Below are positions 62,210 to 64,000 of a stretch of DNA of 64,000 bases, piece after piece (the first letter of the stretch is position 1; every line of letters begins with the position of its first letter). Below the pieces are notes generated by a model. The model was given only the letters and a program-made list of their open reading frames with translations. It did not search any database and was not told the origin of the DNA. The translations under genes were made by a program, and so were the position numbers. This stretch comes from Pseudomonas serboccidentalis. Its GTDB lineage: Bacteria > Pseudomonadota > Gammaproteobacteria > Pseudomonadales > Pseudomonadaceae. Location: the NCBI RefSeq assembly GCF_028830055.1, contig NZ_CP101655.1:5413976-5477975 (forward strand). Reading direction: 5' to 3'.

Positions 62210-62950
62210 TTAAGAGTCGATCTTCTTCAGCTTCAGGTCGAGCAGTCGCCACGCGGCCTTGTCAGCATCTTTTGCGTCCACTTGTTGGACTGAGCAGTCG
62301 AAACCGTAGCTGACATTGTCGCCCAACATGTTGAGAGCGCTGACGGTGCTGCTGACGGTATAGGTCTGATCCTTGAACCGTTGGCTGCTCGCGCTCTTGG
62401 CACTGGCGATCGCTGTCGACGCCGAAAAGCGCATGGCACTCTTGATGAAGGGTTCGCACATCATGAACGCCATCATGGATTTGTCCGCGTTCGGATGAGA
62501 GCCGGCCAATCGGCGCGAAACGGTAAAGTCGTTATGCACGTTGTCCTTGAAGTCCTTCTCCAGCAGTGAGGCGGGCAGACGCTTGCTGTAGTTCGGCAGA
62601 AGTGCGGACTCGGGCGCAGAAGGCTCGTTCTGTGGTTCGCTGGCGACATAGGTCGCAAGGTTGTCGGACTCGGCAGGGGTGGATGCGATCACCGGTCTAG
62701 GCTGCATTGACCGTTCTAACTCAGGCATGAGTGCCGCCGCAGCACTCTGTGTCTCGCTGCTTTGTGTTTGCGTCAGCGCCGATGGAAACAACGACAGCGT
62801 GATTGACAGCACCACCATCGCCACAATAAAACCACCCGCCGCGCCAACGAGGTTGCCGTAGAAAATATTCCAGCTACCGCGGTTCTTCACCACCCAGCGC
62901 CACATGAAACCCCAGGCCGCGACAAACGCCAGAAAACGCAGAAACTCCAT
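62210..62950 (-). CDS. membrane protein with N-terminal two-helix module, unknown function
   Basis: A 246-residue protein. The first 60 residues hold two hydrophobic helices around a conserved WVVKNRGSWNIFYGNLVGAAGGFIVAM core. A low-complexity linker follows (QTQSSETQSAAAALMPELERS), then a periplasmic or cytoplasmic domain with SKRLPASLLEKDFKDNVHNDFTVSRRLAGSHPNADKSMMAFMMCEPFIKSAMRFSA and a terminal QVDAKDADKAAWRLLDLKLKKIDS. The N-terminal module is shared with the next gene on the same strand. I do not recognise the C-terminal domain. Confidence 0.75.
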   Translation of the reverse strand: MEFLRFLAFVAAWGFMWRWVVKNRGSWNIFYGNLVGAAGGFIVAMVVLSITLSLFPSALTQTQSSETQSAAAALMPELERSMQPRPVIASTPAESDNLATYVASEPQNEPSAPESALLPNYSKRLPASLLEKDFKDNVHNDFTVSRRLAGSHPNADKSMMAFMMCEPFIKSAMRFSASTAIASAKSASSQRFKDQTYTVSSTVSALNMLGDNVSYGFDCSVQQVDAKDADKAAWRLLDLKLKKIDS

Positions 62951-63063
62951 TCGATCCTTTCCTTAACTTCAAAACCTGAAATCAACGCACGCCCGAAGTG
63001 AACGCTGACGATGGGCGGCAAGATAACAAAACAGACGTTTAATGCCAGTGACGATAGCGGCGA

Positions 63064-63426
63064 TCAGTGAAAGTTGAGCGCAAAAAACATCAACGTCGTC
63101 ACACCGGCAGCCAATCCACAGATGCCGGCGAAAAGTTGACGGGCCAGCGGATTCTCTGGCTCAGGACGCCTGACCAGCCACATCCATACGCCCGCCAGTA
63201 CGCCGATCGTTGTGATCACTTGCAGCACGCTACTGGCCAAACCTGCTGGTGAAGGAGGCACAAACGACGGGAAAAGGCTTGAGCAGACCACCGAAAAGGT
63301 CATGGCTACGATGAAGCCGCAAGCAGCACCCGCCAGATTGGCGAGGATCAGGTTCCAGGCCCCCCGGCCCTGAACCACCCAAGCCCAAACCGCTGCCCAG
63401 ACGAAAAAGTACAACAACGCCATCAT
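63064..63426 (-). CDS. small membrane protein sharing the module of its neighbour
   Basis: A 120-residue protein with about four membrane helices. The first 45 residues (WAAVWAWVVQGRGAWNLILANLAGAACGFIVAM) match the N-terminal module of the 62210-62950 protein: W-V-V-x-x-R-G-x-W-N-I/L...N-L-x-G-A-A-x-G-F-I-V-A-M. Here it is followed by two more helices (LQVITTIGVLAGVWMWLV and LFAGICGLAAGVTTLMFFAL) instead of a soluble domain. Function unknown. ATGs at 63426 and 63423 are both possible starts. Confidence 0.75.
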   Translation of the reverse strand: MMALLYFFVWAAVWAWVVQGRGAWNLILANLAGAACGFIVAMTFSVVCSSLFPSFVPPSPAGLASSVLQVITTIGVLAGVWMWLVRRPEPENPLARQLFAGICGLAAGVTTLMFFALNFH

Positions 63427-63551
63427 GGTGTTTTTTACCTCTGAAAATTGATCTCCATCGAGGCGCTGGCGACCTCTTCATTGGCAGTGGACGGCAAGAT
63501 ATCAAAATAGTAGCTTCGCGCCACTTTCTTGATTCCTGTAATGGACTACTC

Positions 63552-64000
63552 ATGTCAAAAGCCGCTTCTGCGCTGCGCCTGCTTTGTGCAATCACGCTCG
63601 CCACCGCCATTACCCCGGCACTCGCTGCCTGGAAAGAGCCGCCGGAGAGCAGTTGGCAGTATTACCTCGCCAGCTGTCAGCGAATGCAGCAAAAAATGGC
63701 CGACGTCCAGAGCGGTCGCGTATCTGGCGCCATTGAGGTGATAGGCGATCTGGAAAACAGCCTGCGAATTATCAATGAGCGCCGCTCGAACCTGACGCCC
63801 CAGTACTTGGGCTCGCAAGAGTTCGCACAATGCGAAAACGTCGCCGCCCAGGCGGAAGCGACGATAGCCCAAGGCAGAGCCGACTTCGCCGCCAAAATGA
63901 ACCAGTCCGCCGAGCAAGGCCGCATCGCCCACCAGAACTCGCCCGCCTATCAACGCGCGCGTTCACTCGGCTACAGCGATGTCGGCGACATCTCCTTCCT
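63552..64000 (+). CDS. exported helical protein, truncated by the window edge
   Basis: An open frame from the ATG at 63552 runs without a stop to the end of the window (149 codons visible). It starts with a signal peptide (LRLLCAITLATAITPALA, cleavage before AWKEPP). The mature part is helical, with two cysteines (ASCQRMQ and AQCENVA) and repeated Gln/Ala/Glu positions. Codon use fits the neighbours, and the opposite-strand frames over it are shadows. No family recognised; the ribosome binding site is weak. It diverges from the two membrane protein genes. Confidence 0.72.
   Translation, partial: MSKAASALRLLCAITLATAITPALAAWKEPPESSWQYYLASCQRMQQKMADVQSGRVSGAIEVIGDLENSLRIINERRSNLTPQYLGSQEFAQCENVAAQAEATIAQGRADFAAKMNQSAEQGRIAHQNSPAYQRARSLGYSDVGDISF

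Overview
The window is chromosomal DNA of a fluorescent Pseudomonas, most likely of the P. fluorescens / P. koreensis type. The gene order dolP-gmhA-yraN-lpoA / rsmI-rnpB-mraZ-...-lpxC is the one I know from Pseudomonas. The intergenic spaces carry several families of paired inverted REP-like repeats typical of this group. The coding density and high-GC codon use are even throughout, with no tRNA, rRNA, IS element, prophage or CRISPR array seen.

Region 1 (20-3466, minus strand) is an envelope group: a BON-domain lipoprotein, a SIS-domain sugar isomerase, YraN and LpoA, the activator of a peptidoglycan synthase. Region 2 (3677-23232, plus strand) begins with rsmI and the RNase P RNA and continues into the complete dcw cluster: mraZ rsmH ftsL ftsI murE murF mraY murD ftsW murG murC ddlB ftsQ ftsA ftsZ lpxC. 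Most of these genes overlap by 1-11 bases, so they form one tightly coupled transcription and translation unit for cell-wall precursor synthesis and division. A consensus-like promoter with four 10-bp MraZ-type boxes lies before mraZ, and a hairpin terminator follows lpxC.

Region 3 (23301-41986) is more accessory. It holds a membrane diguanylate cyclase, an OprD porin, a small exported protein, and an RND efflux operon with its own two-component system (matching the mexM-mexN-regulator-sensor order known in P. aeruginosa). It continues with a dispersed repeat block, a DUF6124 gene behind an elaborately structured leader, an orphan fimbrin-like protein, a PAS chemoreceptor, a YkgJ-type cysteine protein, a small exported protein, a GNAT enzyme, CheV and NorR. 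Region 4 (42149-51121) has flavohemoglobin hmp divergent from norR with two NorR-type operators, a SnoaL-like exported protein, dsbB, the cytochrome bo3 operon cyoABCDE and a RidA-family protein.

Region 5 (51189-64000) has an unrecognised acidic protein and a two-component system divergent from msrB-dipZ-msrA, which looks like a self-contained periplasmic methionine-sulfoxide repair unit. It then has a GNAT protein, a LysR regulator divergent from an ArgD-family aminotransferase, a PhoD-type phosphatase, two membrane proteins sharing the same N-terminal module, and a secreted protein cut by the window edge.

The observation I rate highest is the leader at about 34113-34354 before the DUF6124 gene. 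It has a 17-bp stem, a UUCG hairpin, a 9-bp pseudoknot-capable match, two hairpins with the same GTGAGAA loop, and mutually exclusive hairpins around the ribosome binding site. It reads like an undescribed cis-regulatory RNA.
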